From positions 62,001-126,000 of the forward strand of contig NZ_BBOJ01000012.1 of assembly GCF_000974445.1 (NCBI RefSeq): a DNA stretch of 64,000 nucleotides, given 5' to 3'. The notes under the pieces are model-generated. The model saw only the letters and a program-made list of their open reading frames with translations, was not told where the DNA came from and made no database searches. Below are positions 1-7,207 of this stretch, piece after piece. The position numbers and the translations under genes are program-made. The DNA is from Lentzea aerocolonigenes. GTDB taxonomy: Bacteria; Actinomycetota; Actinomycetes; Mycobacteriales; Pseudonocardiaceae. Within the stretch, counting starts at the first letter, position 1, and each line of letters begins with the position of its first letter.

Positions 1-664
1 CCCGAAACCCCGCGGCATCGTCGTCGTCTCCGCGCACTGGGAGAACGCACCCGCCGCGCTGTCCGCCTCCGCCGCCGGCACCCCGCTCTACTACGACTTC
101 GCCGGCTTCAACCCTCGCTACTACACCCTGCAGTACGCCACCCCGGACGCCACCGACCTCGCCCACCGCATCGCCGGCACCATCCCCAGCCCCGAAGGCG
201 TGCACCAGTTCACCAACCGCGGCCTCGACCACGGCGCCTTCATCCCGCTCATGGCCATGTACCCGGCCGCCGATGTCCCCGTCGTGCAACTGTCCATGCC
301 CGGCCTCCACCCCCAAGCCCTGCTCAGGCTGGGCCAACGGCTCCGCACGCTGCGCGAGGAAGGCATCCTCGTCATCGGCTCCGGCTTCATGACCCACAGC
401 TTCGCCGTCCTGCGCCAACCCGCCCTCGCCGGCTACACCACCGCCTTCGACACCTGGGCCGCCGACGCCATCAGCCGCGGCGACGTCGACACCCTCACCG
501 ACTACCGCACCAAAGCTCCCGGCGTCGACATCGTCCACCCGACCGCCGACCACTACGTCCCGCTGCTGCTCACCCTCGGCGCCGCCACCGACCCCAGCAC
601 CGCGACCTCGACCATCGACGGCCTCCGCTTCGGCAACTCGATCCGCTCCATCCAGATCGACTGA
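1..664 (+). CDS. DODA/LigB-type extradiol ring-opening dioxygenase (5' partial)
   Basis: The reading frame is open from the first bases of the window, so the start lies upstream. About 220 residues are visible, and the family is usually near 260. Family motifs are SAHWEN near the window edge, GLDHGAFIPLMAMYP with VVQLS following, and GSGFMTHSF, all typical of the single-domain 4,5-DOPA dioxygenase (YgiD-like) branch; the histidines are candidate metal ligands. The enzyme would open a catechol-type ring with molecular oxygen in the cytoplasm. It precedes a GTP cyclohydrolase II, an oxidoreductase and a deaminase on the same strand, so the substrate may be a pterin, flavin or aromatic intermediate rather than DOPA. 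Alanine codons are almost all GCC, unlike most later genes. The family is secure; the substrate is unknown. Confidence 0.9.
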   Translation, partial: PKPRGIVVVSAHWENAPAALSASAAGTPLYYDFAGFNPRYYTLQYATPDATDLAHRIAGTIPSPEGVHQFTNRGLDHGAFIPLMAMYPAADVPVVQLSMPGLHPQALLRLGQRLRTLREEGILVIGSGFMTHSFAVLRQPALAGYTTAFDTWAADAISRGDVDTLTDYRTKAPGVDIVHPTADHYVPLLLTLGAATDPSTATSTIDGLRFGNSIRSIQID

Positions 665-725
665 TCCCTGAGGGTTCGCAAAAAAATTCGGCTCTGCCGC
701 TGCTCACGCGCTTGCGCGGCACGAT

Positions 726-743
726 CTCGGTGTCGACACCGAG
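726..743. promoter_or_regulatory. 18-bp perfect palindrome upstream of ribA-like gene
   Basis: CTCGGTGTCGACACCGAG is a perfect inverted repeat in the 136-base gap between the dioxygenase and the GTP cyclohydrolase II gene, ending 57 bases before the ATG. Its symmetry and position suit a dimeric repressor operator. A run of seven A residues lies about 40 bases upstream. No cognate regulator is visible in the window. Confidence 0.45.
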
Positions 744-800
744 CGTGGCCGCCGTCGCCGTCCACCAGCGGCTCAGACATCGAGATCACGAGGAGTTCCC

Positions 801-1409
801 ATGACGACCGCCACCGTGCGTACCAGGGTCACCGTCCCGCTGCGCTTCGCCGACGGCTACACCGTCACCGCCGACGTGGTCACCTTCAACGGCCTGGCCG
901 ACGGCGCCGAGCACCTCGCGATCGTCCTCGGCGACCCCGGCGCCGGCACGCCTCTCGTCCGGATGCATTCCGAATGCCTGACCGGGGACATCTTCGGCTC
1001 GGCTCGCTGCGACTGCGGCCCGCAACTGCGCGAGGCGGTGCAACGCATCGAAGGCACCGGCGGGGTGCTGCTCTACCTGCGGCAGGAAGGCCGCGGCATC
1101 GGCCTCTACAACAAGCTCGACGCGTACGCCCTGCAGGACGCCGGCTTCGACACCTACCAGGCCAACGTCGCCCTCGGCCTGCCCGAGGACGCCCGCGACT
1201 ACACCGCCGCCGCCCAGATGCTGGCCGCCCTCGGCATCACCGAGCTCAACCTGCTGACCAACAACCCCGACAAGGTACGGCAGCTGCGCGACCTCGGCGC
1301 CGCCGTCGCCGAGACCGTGCCCACCGGCGTGCACGCCACCGAAAGCAACCTGCGCTACCTGCACGCCAAGGTCGAACACACCCACCACACCATTGCCCTG
1401 GCCGGCTGA
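801..1409 (+). CDS. ribA: GTP cyclohydrolase II (RibA-type)
   Basis: The 202-residue protein matches the length of stand-alone RibA. The zinc site is visible as HSECLTGDIFGSARCDCG with cysteines near 59, 70 and 72, followed by the catalytic/GTP-binding LRQEGRGIGL near 93-102 and a C-terminal NNP-K segment. It would open the imidazole ring of GTP, releasing formate and pyrophosphate to give the 2,5-diamino-6-ribosylamino-pyrimidinone phosphate that feeds riboflavin and several pyrimidine-derived natural products. There is no fused RibB domain and no other riboflavin gene next to it. With a dioxygenase, an oxidoreductase and a RibD-like deaminase as neighbours, a pathway-specific paralogue is more likely than the housekeeping copy. 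Confidence 0.93.
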   Translation: MTTATVRTRVTVPLRFADGYTVTADVVTFNGLADGAEHLAIVLGDPGAGTPLVRMHSECLTGDIFGSARCDCGPQLREAVQRIEGTGGVLLYLRQEGRGIGLYNKLDAYALQDAGFDTYQANVALGLPEDARDYTAAAQMLAALGITELNLLTNNPDKVRQLRDLGAAVAETVPTGVHATESNLRYLHAKVEHTHHTIALAG

Positions 1410-1420
1410 GAGGTAGCGTC

Positions 1421-2368
1421 GTGAAAGCCGTCGTCGTCACCGATTTCGCCACCGAACCCGTCCTGGCCGACCTGCCCGTTCCCGAGCCCGGCCCCGGCGA
1501 GCTCCTGGTCCGCCTGCACGCCGCCGCCGTCAACCCGTTCGACTGGAAGGTCGCCGACGGCGCCCTCAAAGACGCCGTGCCGCACGCCTTCCCCCTGATC
1601 CTGGGCTCCGACGGCGCCGGCGTCGTGGAACGCACCGGCCCCGGCGTCACCCGCTTCCAGCCCGGCGACCGCGTCTACGGCCAGTTCATGCACCTCGAAC
1701 AGGGCCACGGCTCCTACGCCGAATACGCCGTCACCGACCAGAACGGCAAGATCGCCCGGATCCCCGAGGCCTTGCCGCACGCTCTGGCCGCTGCCCTGCC
1801 CACCGCGAGTGTCACCGCCTACCAGGCCGTCGAGGCCGCCGAACTCGACGACCGGCACACCCTGCTGATCAACGGCGCGAGCGGCGGCGTCGGCCAGTCG
1901 GCCATCCAGTTCGCCGCCCACACGGGCGCCCGGATCCTGGTCACCGGCACCCCCGAACTGGCCGGCTACCTCGAAGACCTCGGCGCGCACACCGTCGTCG
2001 ACTTCACCCGCTCCCCCACCCACGACCAGGTCGCCGCCCTGCACCCCGACGGCATCGACGCCGTCCTCGACCTGGTCACCCCGGCCGGTGGCGACACCGC
2101 CCCGCTGGCCGGCCTGCTACGACCCGGCGGCGTGCTGATCAGCACCAACTACGCCGCCGACCCGGACGCGCTGGCCGCCCGCGGCATCCGCGCCGTCAAC
2201 CTCGGCAACCAGCCCACCCCCGAGGTCCTGACCACCCTCGCCGACCTCGCCGCCACCGGAGCACTACGCGTCCGCATCACCGCCGAGGTCCCGATCGAAC
2301 AGGCCCCGGCCGCCGTCGCCCGAGCCCGCACCGGCCACACCCACGGCAAAACGATCATCAACCTCTGA
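1421..2368 (+). CDS. Quinone-oxidoreductase-type NADP-dependent medium-chain reductase
   Basis: The GTG at 1421 follows a GAGAGGTAG ribosome-binding region 11 bases after the ribA stop and gives a 315-residue MDR-superfamily protein. The GroES-like N-terminal half has PEPGPGELLVR and the NPFDWKV motif of quinone oxidoreductases. The cofactor loop is GASGGVG near 152-158. There are no structural or catalytic zinc cysteines, so this is the zinc-independent branch that reduces enones or quinones with NADPH. It appears to be co-transcribed with ribA and the deaminase. The substrate is not evident. Confidence 0.88.
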   Translation: MKAVVVTDFATEPVLADLPVPEPGPGELLVRLHAAAVNPFDWKVADGALKDAVPHAFPLILGSDGAGVVERTGPGVTRFQPGDRVYGQFMHLEQGHGSYAEYAVTDQNGKIARIPEALPHALAAALPTASVTAYQAVEAAELDDRHTLLINGASGGVGQSAIQFAAHTGARILVTGTPELAGYLEDLGAHTVVDFTRSPTHDQVAALHPDGIDAVLDLVTPAGGDTAPLAGLLRPGGVLISTNYAADPDALAARGIRAVNLGNQPTPEVLTTLADLAATGALRVRITAEVPIEQAPAAVARARTGHTHGKTIINL

Positions 2369-2402
2369 CCGCCGGGCCGGCCACGCACACCCTGGAGCCC
2401 GC

Positions 2403-2867
2403 ATGAGCCTCCCCACCACCCAACGATCGACCCGCACCGACCGCCTCTTGCTCACCGCGGCGATCGACCTGTCCCGGCTCTCACCACCCGCCCCCACCCA
2501 CTACGCAGTGGGCGCCCTCCTGGCCGACCACACCGGCACCGTCCTCGCCACCGGATACACCGGCGAAACCGACCCCCACCTGCACGCCGAAGAAGCCGCC
2601 CTGGCCAAACTCACCCCAACCGACCGGCCGGTCACCCTCTACACCTCGCTGGAGCCGTGCACCGTACGCAAATCCCGCCCGACACCCTGCACCGACCTGA
2701 TCCTCACCGCCGGCATCACCCGCGTGGTGCTCGCCCTGCGCGAGCCACTGCTGTTCGCCGACTGCCACGGCGTGGAGACACTCCTGCACAACGGCATCGA
2801 GGTGATCGAAATCCCCGACCTGGGACATCGGGTCCACGACATCAACGCCCACCTGTTCCGGCCATAG
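2403..2867 (+). CDS. RibD-like cytidine/deoxycytidylate deaminase family protein
   Basis: A 154-residue single-domain zinc deaminase. The zinc site is HAEE at 61-64 with a PC at 85-86 and a second cysteine at 96 (PCTVRKSRPTPC), the arrangement of RibD N-terminal and bacterial nucleoside deaminases. There is no reductase domain. In a cluster with GTP cyclohydrolase II, the natural inference is deamination of the diaminopyrimidine product, as in riboflavin or 7-azapteridine biosynthesis. It is the last gene of the run; the next genes are on the opposite strand. A general dCMP/cytidine deaminase remains possible. Confidence 0.88.
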   Translation: MSLPTTQRSTRTDRLLLTAAIDLSRLSPPAPTHYAVGALLADHTGTVLATGYTGETDPHLHAEEAALAKLTPTDRPVTLYTSLEPCTVRKSRPTPCTDLILTAGITRVVLALREPLLFADCHGVETLLHNGIEVIEIPDLGHRVHDINAHLFRP

Positions 2868-2901
2868 CCTCAGGGCCGACGCCCAGACGAGGGCACCGAA
2901 C

Positions 2902-2917
2902 GAAGGCGCTGGCCTTC
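2902..2917. terminator. Weak hairpin between convergent genes
   Basis: GAAGGC and GCCTTC pair around a GCTG loop in the 67-base gap between the deaminase stop and the stop of the facing small membrane protein gene. The stem is short and has no T-run, so this is a tentative terminator. Confidence 0.3.
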
Positions 2918-2934
2918 AGACAGCGAACTGAACC

Positions 2935-3270
2935 TCAGGCCTTCACGCGCGCCTTGGTCGTCCACATCCGGTACCCGGCCGCGATCGCCTCCGCCTCGGA
3001 CGCGAACATCAGGTCGCCCTTCGTCCGCTTGTAGTAAGGCGAATCGGGCGTGTGGTACACGAGCGTCTTGGAATTACCCTTGATGGGCGAGGACTTCACC
3101 GGCTCGACCACCACCGGGTCCTCGGCCGCGCGCCGGGGCGCGGGCAGGGCCAGCCGCGGCTTCGGCTGCTCCGTGTGCGCACGGCCGCGCACCGACAGCC
3201 ACGTCACCAGTGAGCCTGCGCCGAACGCCACCGCGCACAGCACGAACATCTGCCAGAACAACCAGAACAC
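2935..3270 (-). CDS. ArfC-like small membrane protein with sunset domain
   Basis: The GTG at 3270 was chosen because an AGGAG overlaps the stop codon of the upstream OmpA-like gene at ideal spacing. Longer versions of the frame run into that gene. The 111-residue product has one N-terminal membrane segment (FWLFWQMFVLCAVAFGAG), a basic/proline linker, and a C-terminal block GNSKTLVYHTPDSPYY followed by FASEAEAIAAGYR. This is the pattern of the sunset domain found in channel accessory protein ArfC variants. It is coupled to an ArfA/OmpATb-like gene, which supports a cell-envelope role. ArfB is missing from this version of the operon. Confidence 0.75.
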   Translation of the reverse strand: MFWLFWQMFVLCAVAFGAGSLVTWLSVRGRAHTEQPKPRLALPAPRRAAEDPVVVEPVKSSPIKGNSKTLVYHTPDSPYYKRTKGDLMFASEAEAIAAGYRMWTTKARVKA

Positions 3271-3278
3271 AAGGACTC

Positions 3279-4244
3279 CTAACGGACCACGACGTCGACC
3301 TGGCGGGTGGCCGGGTCGAACTCGCCGTCGGGGGCGGGACGGGTCTCGGTGGCGATCAGCGCGGGCGACACGCCTTGGCCCACGAGCACGTCGCGAACCA
3401 TCTGCGCGCGCGTGGACGCCATCGCCGGGTCGGTGCCGTGTGCCACCAACGTGATTGAGGCGCGCGGTGCGACCAGAAGCATGCGGGCAACGCGTTCGAC
3501 GAGCACAGTGCCGTGGCCTTCCCACGCCGTGGTGCCCTGCACGAACCGGATGGAGCCGTTGCCGTTCACCAACCGGTTGATCGAGTCGTGCAGCGCCTCG
3601 ACGTTCAGGTCGCCGGCCGTCGCGGAAGGCCCGACCTCGATGCGGTCCGTGACCCGCAGACCGCTCGCCGCGTCCGCGAGAGCCTCGCGCACGGCCTTCG
3701 CCCGCGTCTCGTCCGGCACGCGGGCGCCGACCGCGATCTGTCCGTTGTGGATCGTCGTGGTCACGTCGGAAACCTTGGCGGACAACGCGGCCGCGACGAC
3801 CCGTTTCACCACGGCGGGCGGGATCGGCAGCGGGCCGCCGAGCCGGAGCGCTGCCGTGACGCGGTGGTCCTCCGCCGCCACCGCGTCCAGCAGTGCCCGA
3901 CGTTCGGCGTCGTCGGCCACCGCGCCGGACACCAGGATCTCGGCCCCGCGCACCGCGACGAGCAGCTGCGCGGGACCGGCGGGCCGCACCTCCGCGCTGC
4001 CGACGCCGGACACGCTGGAGACGACCGCGCGCACCGCCTCCACCGACCGCGGCGAGACCTCGCTGACGACGACCGAACGGCCGTTGACCTCGACGACGCC
4101 GTCGAAACCCGCCTGCGCGAGCGCTGACCGCACCTCGGCGTGCAGCGTCCGTTCAATGCCACCGCCGTGGACGACCACACCGGTGGCGGCGAGCAGCGCG
4201 GGCACCAACAGCCCGCCGATCCAAACCGCGTGAGGCAAGCGCAC
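3279..4244 (-). CDS. ArfA/OmpATb-like protein: membrane anchor, BON-like region, OmpA domain
   Basis: A 321-residue product from a GTG start. It opens with one hydrophobic helix (about residues 7-27), continues with alternating alpha/beta BON-like segments containing GVVEVNGRSVVV and GVGSAEVRPAG, and ends in an OmpA-like peptidoglycan-associating domain (about 210-321, with SIRFVQGT and ITLVAHGTD). This order matches Mycobacterium OmpATb (ArfA). Proteins of this type sit in the envelope and are linked to acid adaptation and small-solute passage in mycobacteria; that function is transferred from the family. The sunset-domain gene follows and is translationally coupled. Confidence 0.75.
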   Translation of the reverse strand: MRLPHAVWIGGLLVPALLAATGVVVHGGGIERTLHAEVRSALAQAGFDGVVEVNGRSVVVSEVSPRSVEAVRAVVSSVSGVGSAEVRPAGPAQLLVAVRGAEILVSGAVADDAERRALLDAVAAEDHRVTAALRLGGPLPIPPAVVKRVVAAALSAKVSDVTTTIHNGQIAVGARVPDETRAKAVREALADAASGLRVTDRIEVGPSATAGDLNVEALHDSINRLVNGNGSIRFVQGTTAWEGHGTVLVERVARMLLVAPRASITLVAHGTDPAMASTRAQMVRDVLVGQGVSPALIATETRPAPDGEFDPATRQVDVVVR

Positions 4245-4332
4245 GGCCGAGGGATTACCGGATCTTGGAACCGGAAATCCAATCGCCCCAGTCTTTCGGA
4301 CCGAACTTCACCCGGTCAGGTGTCCACAGAGG

Positions 4333-5841
4333 TCAGTCCGGCAGCACCAGCTGGATCTCGCGCTGCAGGCTCGTCGTGACCGACGGGTAGAGGCTGACCT
4401 CCCCGTCGGACCACCGGACCAGGACGGAGTTGCCGCGCCCGGACACCACCGTCGCGTGCGTCCACAGGTCGTTCGGCGCCTGGAGCCGGTGCTCCTGCCC
4501 GAGCCCGCCCGCGACGTCGGCGTAGAGCGTGAACTCGCCGTCGCTCCACCGCACCAGCAGGTCCGCGGCGCCGGAGCCGGTGTAGAAGCCGCCGCTGATG
4601 CTGCGGGCGTGCGTCCAGACGGACTTCGGGGCGGCGAGCTGGGTCTCGTTGCCCAGGCGGTTGCCGGCGATGTCGTTGTAGCGGGTGACCTCACCGTCGT
4701 TCCACACCACGACGAGGTCGCGGCCGACTCCGGCGAGGAGCTGGGCGTGGTCGCGCCACAGGGCGTTGGGGGCGGACAGCTGGGTCTCGCCGCCGAACCC
4801 GTTCTCGGTCACCGAGCTGTAGTAGGTGACCTCGCCGTCGCTCCACGTCACGGCGAGGCCGCGGTTGACGGTCGCGATGGCCTTGGCGTGGCTCCAGATG
4901 GACTTGGGCGCGGCCAGCCGGGTCTCGCCGGAGTAGGGCTTCTGCGGGTCGCTGGTGTCGCCGCCGCGGTAGAGCGTGACCTCGCCGTCGCTCCACTTGA
5001 CGATCGTGTCGGGCTGCTGGGCGCCGGTGAAGTCGCCGGACGTGATCAGGTCGGCGTGCTTCCAGGTGGCGCCGCTGCCGAGCGGGTAGCCGAGGTTGCC
5101 GTTGCCGGGCGGAACCGCCGCCGCGACCGCCTTGTCGTAGACGGCCTTCACGGTGGCGTCGAAGCGGACGCTGTAGTTGCGCGGGTCGGAGGCGGGCAGG
5201 TTCTGGCCCTTGCCGCCGATCACGCCGATCAGTTCCTTCGTGCCGCGGTTCATCCACGGCCCGCCGCTGAAGCCGCCGGGGATGCCGGTGCACTGCAGGG
5301 TCTGCCAGGAGGCGCCGTCGCGGGAGCTGGTGCTGTCGCACGCGTACGGTTTGTCCTGGTACGTGTTCGTGTCGGACGGGTAGCCGACCACGGTCATCGC
5401 CGCGGGCAACGGCGTGTCGATCTTCAGGCGCAACGCCGAGCCGGTCACCTCGGCGACGTTGCGGCCGTTGTGCGGCTCCAGCACGAGGAACGCGAAGTCG
5501 TAGGGCGAGCCCGCGCCGTCGATGTCGTTGTTGGTCTTCCAGCGTTCGTCGACGTACGTCGCCACGGCACGCCACGTGCCGTAGGGCGCCTGACCGTCGT
5601 GGTAGCCGGGCGTGAAGAAGACGTTCCTTCGGCCGTAGACGCAGTGTGCGGCGGTGGCGACGATGTTGCCCTTGGGGCTCTCGACGATGCTCGCCGAACA
5701 GCCGTGCTTGCTCGGGTTGCCCTCGGACAGGGCGCCGATCTCCGGACGCGGGGACGTGACGGCGCTCTTCGGGGTGGCCGCGGCCGCCGTTCCCGGTAAC
5801 AGGGCGACGACCAGCGCCACCGCTGCGAAAGTTCTCACCAT
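4333..5841 (-). CDS. Secreted trypsin/V8-like serine protease with five C-terminal WxDGE repeats
   Basis: The ATG at 5841 yields a clean signal peptide (MVRTFAAVALVVALLPGTAAA). The peptidase domain shows the catalytic His in TAAHC, Asp in DFAFLVLEP and Ser in GFSGGPW, closer to V8/glutamyl-type secreted peptidases than to classical GDSGG trypsins. From about residue 265 a second module carries five copies of a roughly 45-50 residue unit with the core V-W-S/N-DGE-V/F-T-L-Y, spaced by phrases like LAAPKSIWSHA. This resembles an FG-GAP or tachylectin-like beta-propeller that may bind glycans. The length is 502 residues. It lies just downstream of, and on the same strand as, a receptor-like kinase gene. 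Confidence 0.88.
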   Translation of the reverse strand: MVRTFAAVALVVALLPGTAAAATPKSAVTSPRPEIGALSEGNPSKHGCSASIVESPKGNIVATAAHCVYGRRNVFFTPGYHDGQAPYGTWRAVATYVDERWKTNNDIDGAGSPYDFAFLVLEPHNGRNVAEVTGSALRLKIDTPLPAAMTVVGYPSDTNTYQDKPYACDSTSSRDGASWQTLQCTGIPGGFSGGPWMNRGTKELIGVIGGKGQNLPASDPRNYSVRFDATVKAVYDKAVAAAVPPGNGNLGYPLGSGATWKHADLITSGDFTGAQQPDTIVKWSDGEVTLYRGGDTSDPQKPYSGETRLAAPKSIWSHAKAIATVNRGLAVTWSDGEVTYYSSVTENGFGGETQLSAPNALWRDHAQLLAGVGRDLVVVWNDGEVTRYNDIAGNRLGNETQLAAPKSVWTHARSISGGFYTGSGAADLLVRWSDGEFTLYADVAGGLGQEHRLQAPNDLWTHATVVSGRGNSVLVRWSDGEVSLYPSVTTSLQREIQLVLPD

Positions 5842-5861
5842 GAGTCGATCATGCCCGAAGA

Positions 5862-7052
5862 TCAGGTACCGCAGCCCTCCGGCGACCACGACTGGTCGCT
5901 CGCGTTGCTGCTGTCCGATCGCACGACCCGCACCTGGACGCACAGCGCGCCCGGCGCGTAGAGGTCGAGCGTGGGCGTCTGGGTCGTGCCGGTCTTCAGG
6001 TCGTCGTTGGTGCGCCAGGCGAAGGTGTCGGTGGGCAACTGGGACGGGTAGGTCCACGAGAACCGGAGCGTGTTGGAGTCCACGCGCGTGACGGTGACGG
6101 TCACCTTGCTCGTCAAGCTGGTCTCACCACCGGCCGCGCTCTGCGGTTGCACCTGCTCCGGCTGTCCCGTCAGACGGTCGTTGTTCTGCAGCAGCAGCAC
6201 GCTGGTGACGATCAATCCGGAGACGAGGACGGCGGTGCCGGCGTAGATCGGCCACCGCGACCGCCGGCGCGGGGACGGAGCCACAGGCACGACCACGGCA
6301 TTCCCGGTGGCGGACGTCGGCGCCGACTCGTGCTGGATCTGCCGCAGCCGTCGCGCGAACTCCTCAGCCGACGGCGGACGTGCCGCCGGATCCGCCGCCA
6401 TCGCCTGGCGCAGCAGGACTTCCAGCGACTCGGGAGCTCTGCCGGTCGGGGGCGGGCTGCCCTGCAGGATGCGTTGCTCCAGCGCGGCGTGCGTGTTGTT
6501 GCCGCGCGGCACGACGAACGGCGAGTGCCCGGCGATCAGGTGCCACAGTGTCGCCCCGAGCGAGAAGACGTCCGCGCGGACGCCGTGGCTGCCGCTGGTG
6601 AGCACCTCGGGGGCCGTCCAGGGGAGCCGGTCCCTGCCGAGCACTCCGAAGTCGGTGAGGCACGCGTTGCCGTGCTCGTCCAGCAGGACGTTGGCGGGCT
6701 TGACGTCGCGGTGCACCACGCCGGCCTGGTGCGCGACGTGCAGCGCGTCCGCGACCTGCACGCCGATGTCCACCGCGCGCTCGAAGCGCATCGGTGCCGC
6801 GGCGGCGAGATCGCCGTTCGGGTAGTGCTTCATCACGAGGTACAGCACGCCGGCGCCGGTCCGCCCGGCCCGGTGCACGGTGACGATGCCGGGGTGCCCG
6901 AGTCCGAGCACCGTTCTCAGCTCGGCCGCGCGCGCCGGACCGGCGAGCAGCTTCACCGCGACCTCGCCGTGCGCGTCGCGGTACAGATGAACGTTCTTGC
7001 CGAGCGGTCGGACGTACCGGAAGCCGGGGATCTCCGGTAACTCCTCTGTCAT
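5862..7052 (-). CDS. Membrane Ser/Thr protein kinase (Hanks type) with short ectodomain
   Basis: The ATG at 7052 has a GAGGTGG ribosome-binding site; an upstream ATG would add only eight residues. The kinase core shows the lysine in VAVKLL, the catalytic loop HRDVKPANVLL, the DFG motif and an APE that follows after an unusually short activation segment (DFGVLGRDRLPWTAPE). The glycine-rich loop is degenerate (PLGKNVHLYRD lacks GxGxxG). A juxtamembrane basic stretch precedes one helix (WPIYAGTAVLVSGLIVTSVLLL) and an ectodomain of about 110 residues with two cysteines and no PASTA repeats. The length is 396 residues. It is an envelope-signal kinase of unknown ligand, possibly co-transcribed with the protease downstream. 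Confidence 0.9.
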   Translation of the reverse strand: MTEELPEIPGFRYVRPLGKNVHLYRDAHGEVAVKLLAGPARAAELRTVLGLGHPGIVTVHRAGRTGAGVLYLVMKHYPNGDLAAAAPMRFERAVDIGVQVADALHVAHQAGVVHRDVKPANVLLDEHGNACLTDFGVLGRDRLPWTAPEVLTSGSHGVRADVFSLGATLWHLIAGHSPFVVPRGNNTHAALEQRILQGSPPPTGRAPESLEVLLRQAMAADPAARPPSAEEFARRLRQIQHESAPTSATGNAVVVPVAPSPRRRSRWPIYAGTAVLVSGLIVTSVLLLQNNDRLTGQPEQVQPQSAAGGETSLTSKVTVTVTRVDSNTLRFSWTYPSQLPTDTFAWRTNDDLKTGTTQTPTLDLYAPGALCVQVRVVRSDSSNASDQSWSPEGCGT

Positions 7053-7165
7053 TCGCCACCTCGTTGCCAACGGCATCGGTCCGGGTGGCCCCGCCCACCC
7101 GATGTGACTGAGTAATCCACCTCGAGTCGACTGTCAACCGTCAACCACCTGTTGAGACGGCCGGA

Positions 7166-7198
7166 CCGGCTGTCCACCGCCAAGTGGCGGACAGCCGG
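7166..7198. terminator. Strong stem-loop after the streptogrisin-like protease gene
   Basis: CCGGCTGT pairs with ACAGCCGG and CCGCC with GGCGG around an AAGT loop, with a three-base bulge. It begins 10 bases beyond the stop of the minus-strand protease gene and before the kinase gene, so it probably separates the two units. No clear T-run is present, as is common in high-GC actinobacteria. Confidence 0.6.
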
Positions 7199-7207
7199 AT
7201 CAGGTGA

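Noticed and set aside
48..2044. Long open frames antisense to ribA and the oxidoreductase
   Set aside because: They are shadows of strongly GC-biased genes; their translations are low-complexity Gly/Val/Arg-rich with no family motif.
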